A DNA stretch of 64,000 nucleotides, from contig SCFE01000095.1 in NCBI GenBank assembly GCA_004352715.1, positions 1,193,628 through 1,257,627 on the forward strand. Reading direction: 5' to 3'. The notes beneath the pieces are model-generated. The model did no database searches and was not told where the DNA came from. It was given only the letters and a program-made list of their open reading frames with translations. Shown piece after piece: positions 11,558 to 26,500 of this stretch. Within the stretch, counting starts at the first letter, position 1. The number at the start of each line of letters is the position of its first letter. A program made the position numbers and the translations under genes. Source of the DNA: Hofstenia miamia. Taxonomy: Eukaryota; Xenacoelomorpha; Acoela.

Positions 11558-14500
11558 ATGGAAGTGGGGCGGGTATGGGGAAAGATTTTTCCAAGTGGGT
11601 AGCCATGGGGCAAAAGTGGGGCAAAAAATATGTATATAGCAAAAGAGCTACAAAATTCTATAGTACATAGAGCCAAAGCCATTTAATCATGCAGAGAAAA
11701 AAACTAATTTTTAGGATTTTGGAGGATTTTAGAACCTTACAAAAAAATTATTTTTTTTGGCGCAGTGTCCATATATCATCTAAATTTGATTAATATCTTA
11801 CAATAACTTACATTGAGGGTAACATTAAATATTTCTACACACTCCCTTACCACAAAATTGAAATATTTCAAGTCACGGAGTCTGTTGTAAATATTACTGA
11901 TAATATTACGTGTTTTAAGAGACCGTTCCATTAAACCTGCGCAACAGTTTGTATGGTTGCACTTTGTAGTCAGTTTCAATATTTTACTATATAACAGGAA
12001 TTAATTGTGTAACCATTGAATTTTTGTAACTCATTTTGTTTATGTGATATCAGTGGCGGCAGAAATTCAAATTTCAGAACCCCCTAAACTATATAATTTA
12101 TATTGTAAAGGCCTTCTAAAGAAAATTCATTCCTTCTTCAATGAGGGAAATAATATATTTCTATATTCTAGCACATACATGTATTGTTAGATGTGCCTTC
12201 ATACATATAAATTCATTTTAGATAGTCAAAATTAGGATTAAGGACAGTGCATTTACTAAGTAACGCAAAAAATGGCCAATTAAATTACGACACATTTTGT
12301 CTTTTCATATATAAAGTGCGTATATGTAGGTTTTATTTTTTTAGCAAACAAGAATTTTTAAAAATTACATTATGGATATTATCACGCGCATCGAGATTGT
12401 AAAATTGGTCTATGAAAACAAACAATGTGTTACTGCCACTATGAGGCAATACAAAACAAGACATGGATTAATTAAAGACCCATTCTCAATTTCTTCAATA
12501 AAAAAGTTAATTGAAAAAGTTACAACTACTGGATCTGTTGGAGATGATGAAAAATCGGGACGACCCTCATTGAAAGAAGAGAGAAGTGCCACTGTTATGG
12601 ATACACTGAAAAATCTAAAACGAGAAGACCCTTGTGGTGTTGCAACATCTGACATTTTCAAAGTAACTGGAATAAGTAAATCAAGCGTTTACACTTTATT
12701 GCGACACAATTTACACCAATACCCATACAAGCTAAGTGTAACACTAGCAATAACATTAGCTGATAAGTCTGCACGTGTCAGTTATTCAAGAAGGCTAACT
12801 GAAAATCAACAAATTTTGCCAAACATCCTTTTGAGTGATGAAGCGTATTTTCACCTAGATGGGCATGTTCACAGACACAATTGTGTCATATAGGGTGATG
12901 AAAAGCCTTCTAAAACTTTATCAAAGCATCTCCGTGAAGAAAAGGTTTGTGTTTGGATGGGGTTTACAGCTTCATTTGCTTTGGAACCGGTCTTCTTTGA
13001 GGATACCGTCACAGGTGAAAATTATACTGACATGCTGAAGACACATGTTCAACCCCAATTGCGTAGAAAGCGTAAATTATCATCAACTATTTTTCAACAC
13101 GATGGTGCTCCACCAAATTACTCATTATCTGCAAGAAAAGTGCTTGAGAAACATTTTCATGAACGTGTTATTGCCACTGGATTTCTATTTCTGGGATGTG
13201 ATCAAATCAAGAGTTTATCGTAAAGGCAGTGTTAAGGATATAAGTGAACTTAAGGCAAAAATTTGCGAATTCATATCCGAAGTTTCTCAAAATAAATTAT
13301 CGGCCTCTGTGTACAATGTACTTTATCGGTGTGAATTAATGATACAACAGGATGGAGATATTTTTGAGCATATAAAATAAAACCTCCAGGCTGTTTATGT
13401 TTATGAAATTCTTTCATTTGGCTTTCTTAATAAATTATTTGAAATATTAGTTTTTTATTTTTTGCGTTACTTAATAAATGCACTGCATATAATAAAAATA
13501 GCCAGTCATCTTGGAACAAAATTTTAGACTTGAGCCTCTTCAAAATCCCAGGGCGACAAGCTTAGTGTAGGTGCTGTATTCATCCCAAGAAAGCGCAAAC
13601 TAGCTATAAATATGCAGTTCAATAATCGGAAAATTTCCTATACAAATTCCCTTCTAGAAACTTACTTTCAAACCTTCAAGAGGGATTCAATATCGTATTT
13701 TCTAATGAGATAGATGGTATTTATAGCTCTATTAGTAGTTATATAACTAAAGTTAGTCCTGATTATGGAACAGAAACATGTAGCTTTGAAGGAGATTGAG
13801 GGACGGTGGCTCTAATCAATTTTTTGGTTGCAAATAGGTAAAACTAATTAGGCAGAAAAACACTTAATCTAAACAAGTGACACCCCAACTTAGGGATAGC
13901 AAGCATGTACCTTAAGAAATTCTAAATTAGTGATATAAATTACTATAATTAAGCGAATTTATCAAACAAATGAAAGTGCATTTCTAAATTACAGGAAAAG
14001 TTGCACACTTTTACACGAAGAAATCGATATTTGGTTATGCTGATCTTGAATAAACTACCGGATGCAGTGGATGTTGTAAATACTTTATGCGTAATGAAAA
14101 TTACAAATCGACGTATCAACTTTAGCAAAAATTGAACACACAGAAATGTCAACATCAAGTATCAGCGCACTCGGTAACTTCAATTTAATTAAAGTAAAAC
14201 ATAAAAGACTGCGTAGGCAATAAACTTCACTCCCTAAATATACAAACAATATTGGAAATTTTATCTCATACACCGACGGGCAGGTTAAAGATTGTTCACA
14301 ACTTTTAGACGTATTATTCAAGAGAAAGAAGTTTCTGTTCCCACGAATAAATATAATAAATTAGGTTAAAAGTAAATGCACAAATGATGTAACAAAAAAT
14401 AAAGAAATGCAAAAATCTAGTGCATATCCAATAGTATCAAACTATCTAAACGAATGAATTTTTTGTAAATATCATAGCAATTTTGTTTCGTGATTTTTAA

Positions 14501-17500
14501 AAAAAATTAAATTTTTAAGCAATAAATAATTTCTAAATCTGTATGTAGAACTAATACACAATACAGGTAGTTTTTAGAATTAATGTAAGTTTGTTTGATG
14601 GCAAAAAACTAGCTCAACACAATTGGTAATAATCTTTAATACCTAAGAATTTCGTCCTGATTTTTATAAAATATTGGGGAAACAGGAACCCTGCATTGTT
14701 TATAAGTATTCCATACTGAATCTGCGTTAATATATAGTAGTACAACTTTCCAAAATATTAATACATTTTTAGTCTAGAAAAACGGTTGGTATAAAAACGT
14801 TTATTAGTGAAAATACATGGTAAACGTTTTACAAAAATAAGGAGACTTCTAGTAACCTCAAATAGCCAAGGTTAATTGCGAATTATTACTAAATATAAGG
14901 GTTCTGCGCAAACACGGATTAGGATTTTTGAAAAAGGGGGGTGCACATTCCTATTTTTGTGTTGAGAAAATCTATAAATAACAAGTAATTTAAACCTCTA
15001 AATTCTAATTAGAAGATTGTATTCATTGATAACTTTAAATTTTTAGATGACATTTGTAAACATCAATACGAAAGATACTTGAAATGAAAACATGTTGTTT
15101 TGGCAAAAATGGTAATTCCTCAAAAAGGGGGTGGGGACACTGGACCCTGTTTGCCCCCTAAAGCATAGCCTAGTTCTGCCGAACCGGAATTTTATGGTAC
15201 ATGTGCCCTCCCAGTCACATTAAACTTTCTGGTCCAATGGTGTCACGTGCCCCACAGCATAAAATATATTTTGACCAAAATTGCAAATAATTTTCTAAAC
15301 TTTCTGAAATCCATGATCTCTAATTCTTCATTTATTGTCCCAGTCTCATGTTACTCCCAGTGGATATAATCATTCTTATATCAGTTATACATTTTAAAAT
15401 ACTGTGTTTCGGATTTTATCTAAAATATTTGCGTAACTTCAATATTTATAATTGACGGATAAAATTTTTAATGCCTTTGACAATATACTTTGTTTTCAAT
15501 TTAAATTTGTAGATTTAAACATCAAAGATATAGATTTTTATACAAACAATATCCACTATCAATTTCCCATTGAAAGCAAAAACAAACATCCTTACCTCTT
15601 TCCAAAATTCCCCTTCAACCAAAAAATTGTTTAATCACCACGTGCTTTGGTCAAACCTTGCTAATTTAATAGGACAAACTCAGTAACGCAATGATTATAT
15701 TGGTATTTAAATGAAATTCCTTATAACTTCTTGTTAGGATATTTTACACCCAAATTTCTACAATTAACTTTATCTGAACAAACGATAGTATCACCCCTGA
15801 ATTTATATGACCCTAATAACCAATAAATCATTATTAAAGTAGTGACATGCTCCTAAAATCACAAATTTCTTTAACTGAAATTTAGCTTGTTTCCCAAGAG
15901 ACCTTTCCTTCATTTTTTGATTGAACAATTTTCTTTCCTTTTTAACAATGGATTAATAACAAACATCCGGTTTGCTTATTAATTTTTAATTTTAAAAAAA
16001 TGAAACTTTAATAAAAATTCAAAAACCTCCAGAATTGGAGGTTTTGAGATAATATATTGGAAAAATGGAAAATAACATTGGCTGGGAATAAATAAAAGAA
16101 CTAATAGTACTACTAGCCGCGCTAGCAAAGAATCGAATAAAGTAGCAGAATTCATCTTAAGGGAAGTTTATGGGCTAGGTACCACCACATATAAGATAAT
16201 AAATTGAATCATTTAACTAGAACAAATAACTACTAATAACGGCATATAATTGATAATCAGAAAATATTGAGTTATTACCTTGAGAAAGGTGCTTAGTTCA
16301 TGCTCTCGTTTTCTTTCGAGTTCTTCAGTTTCTTGTTTACAAATGTTACAAAAATGCAGATGATTACAAGTAGGCCCACCGCCAAACCGTTCTCGCAGAT
16401 ATTCCCACACCGGTTGCGGCTGCGCGACAACCATATTGCGAACATTGTCACCAATTTTAGGTGGAACTCCTAAATAAGAATAAGAACAATTGATAATTTA
16501 ATGTTTATAGCAAAATCCTCTAACATTCAAATTAGACTATTATCAATGCTGATATAGAGCAAATTAATCATGAATGCAATGCAATGAAAATGTTTTTGAT
16601 GCCCTCTTCTAACTGTATTTAGACTTAAAAGGACACATAATTAAATTAAGCGTGGAAACTAAGCAAATCAGTCGTAGTAATTTGACATGGAAGACGTAAC
16701 CAATAGCATTGCATTCTTTAAAGCAAACAACTTGTGTACGTGTATAAATGACTATAAGTTGTTCCTACCACTGAGATTGCAATTTTCAAGGTTCGTATAT
16801 TTGCAGGGCACGGTTTTAAGGTGGGCATTGCAGATCTTTTATATGATTATTGGAAGAAAAAAAGAACTGTTAGTAGTTTTCTGCTCTCCTTCAAAGAAAA
16901 GACGCTTAAAAAGACTAGATCTTATGTTTATAAATATAAACCCTAAAGTTTTAATGGAGAACTTCATAAATAATTTTGGAAAAAATAATTAGAACAACCT
17001 CCTCATTCAAAATTTTCTGGTTCTTCGCCTGTAAACTATAGTGACTCTAGAAAATAAGAAATAAATTAATATTGAACAAATACCGCTATTGGGACTTTAG
17101 AAATACTTGTTACAAGGGATAGCTGTGCCCTAAATCCGTTTTCGTATAGTTTCGTTGAATTTATGTGATATGGGGAAGACGATCCTTTCGACGAAGAAAC
17201 AGGAAATAACTTAAGGGAGCCGCCAGATAAAACGAGTGCAAGTGACATTAAATTGTCTACGTTTATCAATAAGCGAATTCAAGAATACACGACACAGTTG
17301 GCAATTGACCCGAAAGATAAAATATATAAAACTTCAGAAATAATTGACTTCTAGTTTGTCAAGAAATAAACTCATCAACAGGCATGACATCTGCTTCAGT
17401 TTTGAAATCAATGCAATACTTGAACTGAAGCTGATGATGGAAATTAAAATTTTCTCAGTACAATTTCCATTATGTGCTCAAGATATTAGGTAGACAATTG

Positions 17501-20500
17501 CAAACATTTTAATATGGTTATAGATGCATGTGACGTACATACTTATTAAAGATACTGTCGTAATCTAAAAAATCTAAAAAACTTTACCCTAATCACATCG
17601 AAAATTAAGTTTAATTTTAAAGTAACAAATTTTACACTAACTATGAAACTATTGCTTGAAAAATGCGATGTTAACTATTGATTAAGGCGAGTAGAAAAAA
17701 TGCTAATTACTTGAAGGTAGATTTACTATCGTAAAAGCTGATCAACACATTGTATTGGTTGAAGGTATTCATAAACATAAAGCAGAAGTGTGTGTTTCCT
17801 AGCATACACGTAATGAAACAAAATATGTACTACATTAGTTTGATTGTATGATTCATATATCAACTAAACGTGCTCGAACACTTCTGAAAAAAACATTTTC
17901 CGAACACTTCTTTGAAATTTTCTAATAAAATAAGAAAAATTATAACGTTATGTATGCATCCAATTTTTTGAAAATGTGACCCGAAAATCCATATCTATCT
18001 GTTGAAACAACAAGATCAATAATTAATATATTTACCTAGATTCTAACAGACAAAAAACCTATTGTAAAATTAAATTTCTCAACATTTGATAACATTCCTG
18101 TATATGAACTTGGAAATTTACTGCTGACTTAATTCTAGATCGAGAAAGCCATTTATATTTTATTAAGAATCTAATAAAATAATAAAAATGCACACATAAT
18201 ATTTTTTATAAATTTTATAATTTGATGTATAAAGTCACTTAGATCTCCTTAATGATTACACTTTATTTTAATCCTTGTTTTGTGGCTTTAGTAGCAACTT
18301 AAGCTAATACGTAGATATAAAATTGTAAGGTTTACCTCCATGTTTACATATAAAATCATAGTTCGTAATGGGACCAGGATCTACGAAATTGAAAAACTTG
18401 TTAAGCCATTGCTTTGAGATGAAAAATTGTAACAAGCTGGTTTGATTCGATAGACTTTCGATTATTTTGCGACGTCTTATCAAATCATCACTGGTTTTTC
18501 TAAAAAGAAAATATCAATATAAAATGAAGTATATTGATATATTCATTCCTAAATATGTAATATACTAGTAAATTACTATTGTGAAAGTCGATAGGTGCAT
18601 ATTTTACAGCTAGATAACATAACTAATGGATCACTAAAAATCGATAATATTTAAAATTATATGTAAAACATTATAAAATATAACCAAACTCCATAATTTT
18701 ATATTTAAATGAAGTCTAGCTCTACCAATATTTAATCAAATTTTATCCATCATAACATGTAAAACAGATAAATCTATTTGAGACAGACAATATTTAACTC
18801 TCCGTTTAAGTTGTTCGGCATTCGATGCCCTCCATCCATGAGCATATACCTGCTGTTTTAAAATACCAAAAAAAGTCTTCGATTGGCCGAAGTTGGGGAA
18901 CACATGGAGGATTTTTTTCTTTAGAAACATTGATTTTTAATTCTTCAAATTTTTCCAACGTCTTTTTGGCATAATGCGAAGACGCTAGATCAGGCCAAAA
19001 CAAGTAATTATGTCACTATGTTTATCCTGAAGAAATGATAAAAGTCTTCTTTCAACACATTCCTTAATGCAAATTTCCTTATTAATTGCTGCACCAGAAG
19101 CACAAAAAAATGCTCTCGAAATCCCTTTTGCACTGATTGCAATCCACATTAAAATTTTAGTTTCAAATTTCTTTTTCTCAATATACTTCACTTCATCACT
19201 CACATCATCTTTATTTCTCGCATAGAAATATTTATTTCCTGGAATATTTGCATGAGACAAAGTGAAGTACGTTTCATCATCCAGCACAAAATAAGGTCTC
19301 CCATCTCCAGTTGAAAGAATTTGGCGATAAAGACGATCGATCCTCACTTTTCGAGTTTCAATTTTTTTTTCTGAAGTCGCAGGTATTTTTTTCTTTTTAA
19401 AAGCCTTCACATTTTCATTCTTCAACAATTTGTTTACATATGATGTGCTAATGCCATATTTTTTAGAGAGCTCCCTTTGAGAAATTGAGGTTGATTGCAA
19501 AGCATCATTAATCATCTTCTTGCGTTTTGCTTGTGTCATCAACTTTGGTAGACGACCTGAACCCGGGANNNNNNNNNNNNNNNNNNNNNNNNNNNNNNNN
19601 NNNNNNNNNNNNNNNNNNNNNNNNNNNNNNNNNNNNNNNNNNNNNNNNNNNNNNNNNNNNNNNNNNNNNNNNNNNNNNNNNNNNNNNNNNNNNNNNNNNN
19701 NNNNNNNNNNNNNNNNNNNNNNNNNNNNNNNNNNNNNNNNNNNNNNNNNNNNNNNNNNNNNNNNNNNNNNNNNNNNNNNNNNNNNNNNNNNNNNNNNNNN
19801 NNNNNNNNNNNNNNNNNNNNNNNNNNNNNNNNNNNNNNNNNNNNNNNNNNNNNNNNNNNNNNNNNNNNNNNNNNNNNNNNNNNNNNNNNNNNNNNNNNNN
19901 NNNNNNNNNNNNNNNNNNNNNNNNNNNNNNNNNNNNNNNTATATATATATATTGGAATGTTAGACATCTGATCCTGAATACAATTTAAATACAAATCGTT
20001 CAACATTAAAATAAATATAATATCTCTTTCAAGATGGGCCGCCGTACAAATATTGTACCAACTAAAGCAATAATTTTAGCGAATGGTGATGATTGATGAC
20101 TATTATGTACTACTACTTTAAATTCTTTCATTACGTGGTCAGTTGCTCAGAAACTGTAGCACCTCTTTGATTAAAAAATGTGAAGGAAATGACAGAGATA
20201 GACATGGGCCAAAAATACTCCAATTTTCAGTTTCCTCCACCAAAATCTGGCATGTTAAAAACTTCGAATAAAATCAAATACGATGAGATTGAAGATCCTA
20301 AGCTTACATTTAGAAGAGCACATGATACCAATGTAAAACTTCAAAATCTGAATTATATTATTCAACACATTGTTTATAACTTATGTAGCATTCACTGCAT
20401 CTATGTTGACTTGCATGCATTGTTATGTAATGAGTTTTTTAAATGTAGACCCATCTTTTCCAATACTTAGTACCAAGCCCTGCCCTGCCCAGCCCCTTTT

Positions 20501-23500
20501 TCATCTCTGAGCAGTGATAAATAAAGTTTTGTCTTTCTACAGTTTTCTTCCATTATTTTTGCTCATGGAAGATTAAAATAAAAGATACTATTAAACGGTA
20601 TGTTTGAATATATAAAATGTAGTATTATCAAATAAATAAGCTAATTACAAATAGTGCAAACATAGTACCTATATGCGACATTAAATAAAAGCAGATACTT
20701 TTGATCTAACCAGGCATTCATACCAAATTGTTAAACATTAAATAATACAGAATAGAATTATTCCTAATAAAAAAACATCAATGTTTACTGCTATTACATT
20801 TGTTATTGGCTGAATCAGGGCCTTCTAAATATATATAGTGATTTTCATTTTGAGGCATCGTATTTTGAAAGGCATTAGAATGCGATAGATAGATGATTAT
20901 ACCTACTTAATGATATGATTTAAGAAAAACTACACGAATATAAACATGGTCTAAGTTTACCACAATGCTTTTATATAAAAATACTTCTTATAACAATATA
21001 TGAACATTAAATACTTTGACTTTCGACTTCTTAATTAGAAACTAGCATTGCAACGTTGCAGTTGCGGAAATGAAGTTTAATTAGGTGAATTAGAAATAAT
21101 AATGTTTAAACTCAATAAATTAATCTTCCCCAGGTGAAAGCAGTCGACTGCAACCAACAAGCGAATCAGTCTTGCCGCTAACCAGGCATGGAAACATAAT
21201 TATAATAACTGTTTGTAATACAGATTTGAACTCATTACCCAAATAGAATCCCTTATCAGTAACGTCTCCTCCAAGTCTACGAACACAATACGGACAGAAA
21301 ATTGAAATGTCTACGGTTAATGAATAAAGCTTACTTGTAAAAGAGAACATATGCTTCACTCTTTTGAACTTGATAGTCGGATACTGGCGTCACAATTTGG
21401 TCATCGAATTCATACCACTGGCCATCGAGATGATTTAGCGAATAAGAGATATAGTGACCTCCTAAAAGGTATCCCAGTGAAATATTTGAACACAAATGAA
21501 GAAAATGCCGTTCCGCTAAATTTAGCGCGAACTAATTACCTGACGCAGTTCCCGAATGGCAGATAACACCTGTTAAACTGTAGTTAGTGCACTGCGAAGG
21601 AGCGTCTTTTGAAAGCAAATTCTTTAATTCCAGGTTTTCAAGAGGAAAGGAAACATAGGTGCTGATTTTCGACATCAAAGACTCATGTCGAAATCGTTTA
21701 AAGTGAATGCATAATATCTAAATGCAAACATTAACGTTTCATTTCATACGTTGAAATTTAGAATAATAAACCTGAAATTACTGCATTATTAAGCATATAT
21801 TAACCCATTAGTCACTAGCGTCCTATTTATAGGGCATACGAAGTCAAATGGTTTCTTTTAACAAAGAAATTTAAACAATTAATTTTCATCTCCTATTTCA
21901 GTCGTCGAAAGAAACCAGAAAGATGTGATTAGAATGGCATTTACTTTCAAAGTTTAATTGACTGCAAATTTAAAAGCATGATAAATGATGTGTTAAGAAA
22001 AAACTGAAATTTTCGCATCACTTTGTAAAGATTTTCTTGCTACGCAGTGGATATAACGTAGATAAGTTAATCGTTTGAAAATTACATACATAGGGAGCTA
22101 AACTACGATAACATCCTTCAATCATCTTGTGACTGTGAGGCTAGGGTGAGAAATTTTATTATTTACTGTACTGTCCTATGTACATGACGCTAGGAATTAC
22201 AAATTGTAATTACGCTCATGGATTTGTTAATAGTAATGTAACTGAATAATGAATGAAGCTTGATAGTAAGTTTTCAAAAAAGGGCTTTACTATACCTGGT
22301 GTTTCGCCTTTATATAAGAAATAGAAGGGGGTCCATTAAATTATTGATTTTGTTCTGGCCTATAGAAATTCAATGTCATCTAATAATTGAAATTGGATTT
22401 TTTACCAATTTATTTGATGTTGTATAGCAATGTGCTGAGTTTGTATAAGAATCTGTTTGGGAGATTCAAACCACATTAAACCAATTTCATAAATTTTTAT
22501 CTAATGAGGTCAAAATCAGGAGTGCCGTTTTTGGTATGGTCATATACGGAAGGTGAAATTTTTTAGCCATTCACAATGGCCAATTTTTAAATTTCGCCCA
22601 TTAATTATGGCCATAATGACCATTATGTAAAATATGATGAACGAAATAATATTTAATAACAAATAACAAATTGAAAGCTGCAATTAAAAGACAACCATTT
22701 TTGTGTAATATGAAATTGTAGTGATATCACAAAGCACAAAGATTTTAAAACATTTAGAAACAAATTATAAAATAAACCAATTATTTTTCGTTTGTTTTCG
22801 AATACAACGTGCTTTGTTATCCGCAAACATCATAAATTTTGAAACAAATTAATCGTCAGTACTTGTTTGCAATCCACTATTACACATAGGAAACAACTTC
22901 ATATTTAGTATTTGCTTACAATCTGATGAAACTGCTTACTAAACTTTTGCAACACTTAAAATTTGTTATTTTATCGAAATATTTTTTGTTCAAAACAATT
23001 GGTATAATAATTTTTTACCACTTCAATTTCATAAATGCAAGATATATGACTCTAAATTTAACAATTTTATTGAAACTAATTATAAATTTATGGATTTCCA
23101 TTATGGTCATATTTTAAGTTTACCATCCACCATGGCCATAATTTTTTTTCTACCATACCATTATGGTATCCATAATATGGTTCATAATGTTATGGTACCA
23201 TAATCGGCTCCTCCGGTCAAAACAGCAAAAATAAATTTTCATAAGTGGCAAAATTTCTGGGTTTCCAGCATCAGCTTGATATAACAGTAAAAGGCATTTC
23301 ATTAAAAAACATGCAAAAAAGAACCATTAAATTATTGAAAAAAATGCAATATTCTGATAAAACAATTTTAATGACTATGTTCATCTTTTTTAAATAAATA
23401 GTGTGTACTTGTAAATTTTGTACTATTTAAGTACTCAGAGACTAATGGGTTACGCACAGCATTCAGCTCGACTCTACTTTTAATTATAATTTTTGGCAAC

Positions 23501-26500
23501 CTAATTAGTGATGAGGTCCACTGTTTCATATAATGCCAACCCTCAAATATGCAGTGCGCTTGCTAAGAAAAATTAAAAATAATTTCTATGTGCAGTGAGC
23601 TTCGCGTATAAATGTATTTATATTGAGGTCGCTGAAAATACTGTAACAGCGTCATCAAGTCAGTAAACAATTTTTTTATAATTTAAAGCAGTCTTACTAC
23701 GAACTATGACCCGCAACATTATTAGACTTCACATAAAACTTTTATCAAACATAAGACCTTTTTTTATTATGTTTCGTGAAAAAAACGCATTACTAAGCTT
23801 AATTCTAAATATAAGCGAATTGAAAAAATTTATGGCAACTTCCATCAAATCATCAAAATTGTATATTGAGCTAATTTGAGGAACTAAAATAATATAAATC
23901 GTACCACAGAAGAACAAGATAAAACATGTAATTGTATCAATCTCAGAACATCAGGAAAGAAAAATGCACGCTATTACATTCCTAAATAGCGCAAGAGAAT
24001 TGGGGATCAACAGACAGCTTGAGTTTAAAAACAATAATTTAATAGAAGTGCTTATTCAATTCAGCTAACATCATCTGCAGTAAACAACTTTCAAAATACA
24101 TTGTGAAGCATCAGACAATTTTCGAAGACATGCGGTTTGCTTGTTTATTTTAAATCAATTTTATTGTCAATTTGATTCGATCCTATGCAAAACTGTGAAT
24201 ATCTTCTGAAAATAAGTGTGACAGAGTAATTCATTAGTTTGCCTCATAAAACATACAAAAATCTACAAGTACTTCAATAATTAGGGCGAATTTTAAATGC
24301 AAAATGAATATAAATTAGTGCATATCTTGTCTTTTTCAACCTTAATGCATATTTGAAAAATTATTTTATTTATTAAAATAATATCAATAATTTAAGTGCT
24401 TTTTATTATTTCTACTATTTTTTCTATTTCAGATTGAATATAAAAACTAAGCGATGCCTAAAATAGCAGCACCATTGAATGGAAAGCTTGGCGATTTTGC
24501 GAAGGAGTTTGAAGTATTTAGCACTGATGGAGAGGTTCTCCATTGCACTAAAAACGTTGTTGCTAATAGAAGACGCCAGGTAGAACAACACATCCATACA
24601 CAGAAAAAAGTGAACCTGCTTATAAGTCAACACTACCTAGAATTTATCGGTCAAGCTATAGGGGATGGTATGATTTCATAGTTGTGGATGACACTAGTGA
24701 ATTTCTAAATCGCAGTGTCTGCAACTTTCTTGTGGGTCGTTGAGTAGCATTTCGCATGAGGAACCATTTTTTATTTGAAGCACGATTCTAAAAGTGACAA
24801 ACCACTCCACAGTTGCAACTGGTGAATGATGCGCTTCTACTTTTATGGTCTGGTAAAGTGCACTATGATCGTTTGGTTTTATTGCTAAGCGACCCTGCTC
24901 CATTTATGAAAAAGATGGTTTGACTGTCCTCATCCTAAATTAGTCCATTTAACCTGTATTGCCCATGCATTTCACCGAGCTGTTCAAAATGAAATTCCAG
25001 ATGTAAACCATTTGATTTCAACATTTAAGCAAATTTTTATCAAAGCATATCGACAAGAATTTTCAGCAACAACTTCCTTTCAATTGCCACCAAACCATTT
25101 TTTACACGTTGGGGAACGTTGATCCAAGCAACGCGGTAGTATTTGATTAATTTTGAAACAATAAAAAACTTCATGCTTAATATGAACGATGATTCAAGTG
25201 CAATCCCATCTTGTAAATAAGTCTTGATTTTATCCAACTTGCCAGCAAATCTAGTCGTTATTTCTACACACTTTCATGTATTTGCCACACGTATAACCCA
25301 ATTTGAAGACCGATTTTTTGGAGTTGGTTTTTGAAGCTGTACGCAATTTGGATGGTAATTGAATTCTCAAACATGCAGGTGAAAAAGTCCAAGAGTTTTA
25401 TTTAGGTGAAGTATTTTATAAAGACACTATTAATCCATATAATAATAATAATAATAATAATCAATGACTTTATTTAGCCGCTGAAGGCATACACAACAAG
25501 AAAATAAAAACAAGTCAAGTTTTACGGCAGCGAGGACAGTCACAGGAGATGAAATAGGAGCAAATGGAAGAGTAGGCGAAGTCGGAGAAGGGCTCAGCAA
25601 AGAGGAAAGCCATCAAAGATTTCTTGAAGCTCGGTGGTGGGGAAAAGAAATCAATCGCTGTTGGAGGGTTGCGAGTCAAGATGTAATTAGCAGCAGTACA
25701 AGCACGATTGAAAAACGAGTGAAGGGTGCGATGTTTCTTTGTACGACGAATGGAGAAGGTGACAACATCATCAGAGCGAGTGCAGCAGGAATTAGAGAAC
25801 TTAATGAAATCAAAAGGATCAAGATCCAATTTGCGAGTCAGTAGTCGATTGAACAGAAGGAGATCACAGGCATGGAAGTAGAGTGACAGCGGGAGAGTGG
25901 AGAATTTCAGCAGAGCGTCTTTATAGTCCAAAGAGGAAATCCATTTGAAAGCGCGTTTCTGGAAACGTTCCATGGAGTGGAACAAAGCACGAGAAGGCCA
26001 CCAACAAGGAGACGCGTAGAGAAGAATGGCGCGAGGAATGGACTTGAACAAAGAGAGTTTCACAGCGGACGAGGTATTAAAAGGAACATTACGGAAAAGG
26101 GCAAATAGCGAGGAATTAGCTTTGCGGAGACGCAAAGACACATGTCCAGTCCAATTTAAGTTTGCAGCAAGTTGAACTCCAAGATGAGTGTGATGAGGCG
26201 CAAAGTTCACAGGTAGAGGCAAATCAGAAGGGGGAGCCACAGAAAAGGAAATACCACATGTCTTGGTAGTGCTAAAATCGAGATGGTTGACAGAGGACCA
26301 AGTAGACAAGTGCTCAAGATCAGAAAAAATGTTCGACGCAAAAGACCAACCAAAATCAAAAATCGCAGTGTCATCGACATACAACAGGCAAGACGAGTTG
26401 AGAACAGAATGAGGGAGGTCGTTAATGGCAACGAGGAAGAAAAGAACAGCAAACACTGAGCCTTGAGGGGCACCACTAGTAACGGGGACAGGAGAAGAGA

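Noticed and set aside
20180-20470. 96-codon plus-strand ORF
   Set aside because: No recognisable family, low-complexity hydrophobic end, next to a transposon terminus; treated as chance.
11553-20509. Single 9-kb hAT element bounded by two CAGAGATG termini
   Set aside because: USP exons 14 and 15 lie between, and the flanking 8-mers do not match.
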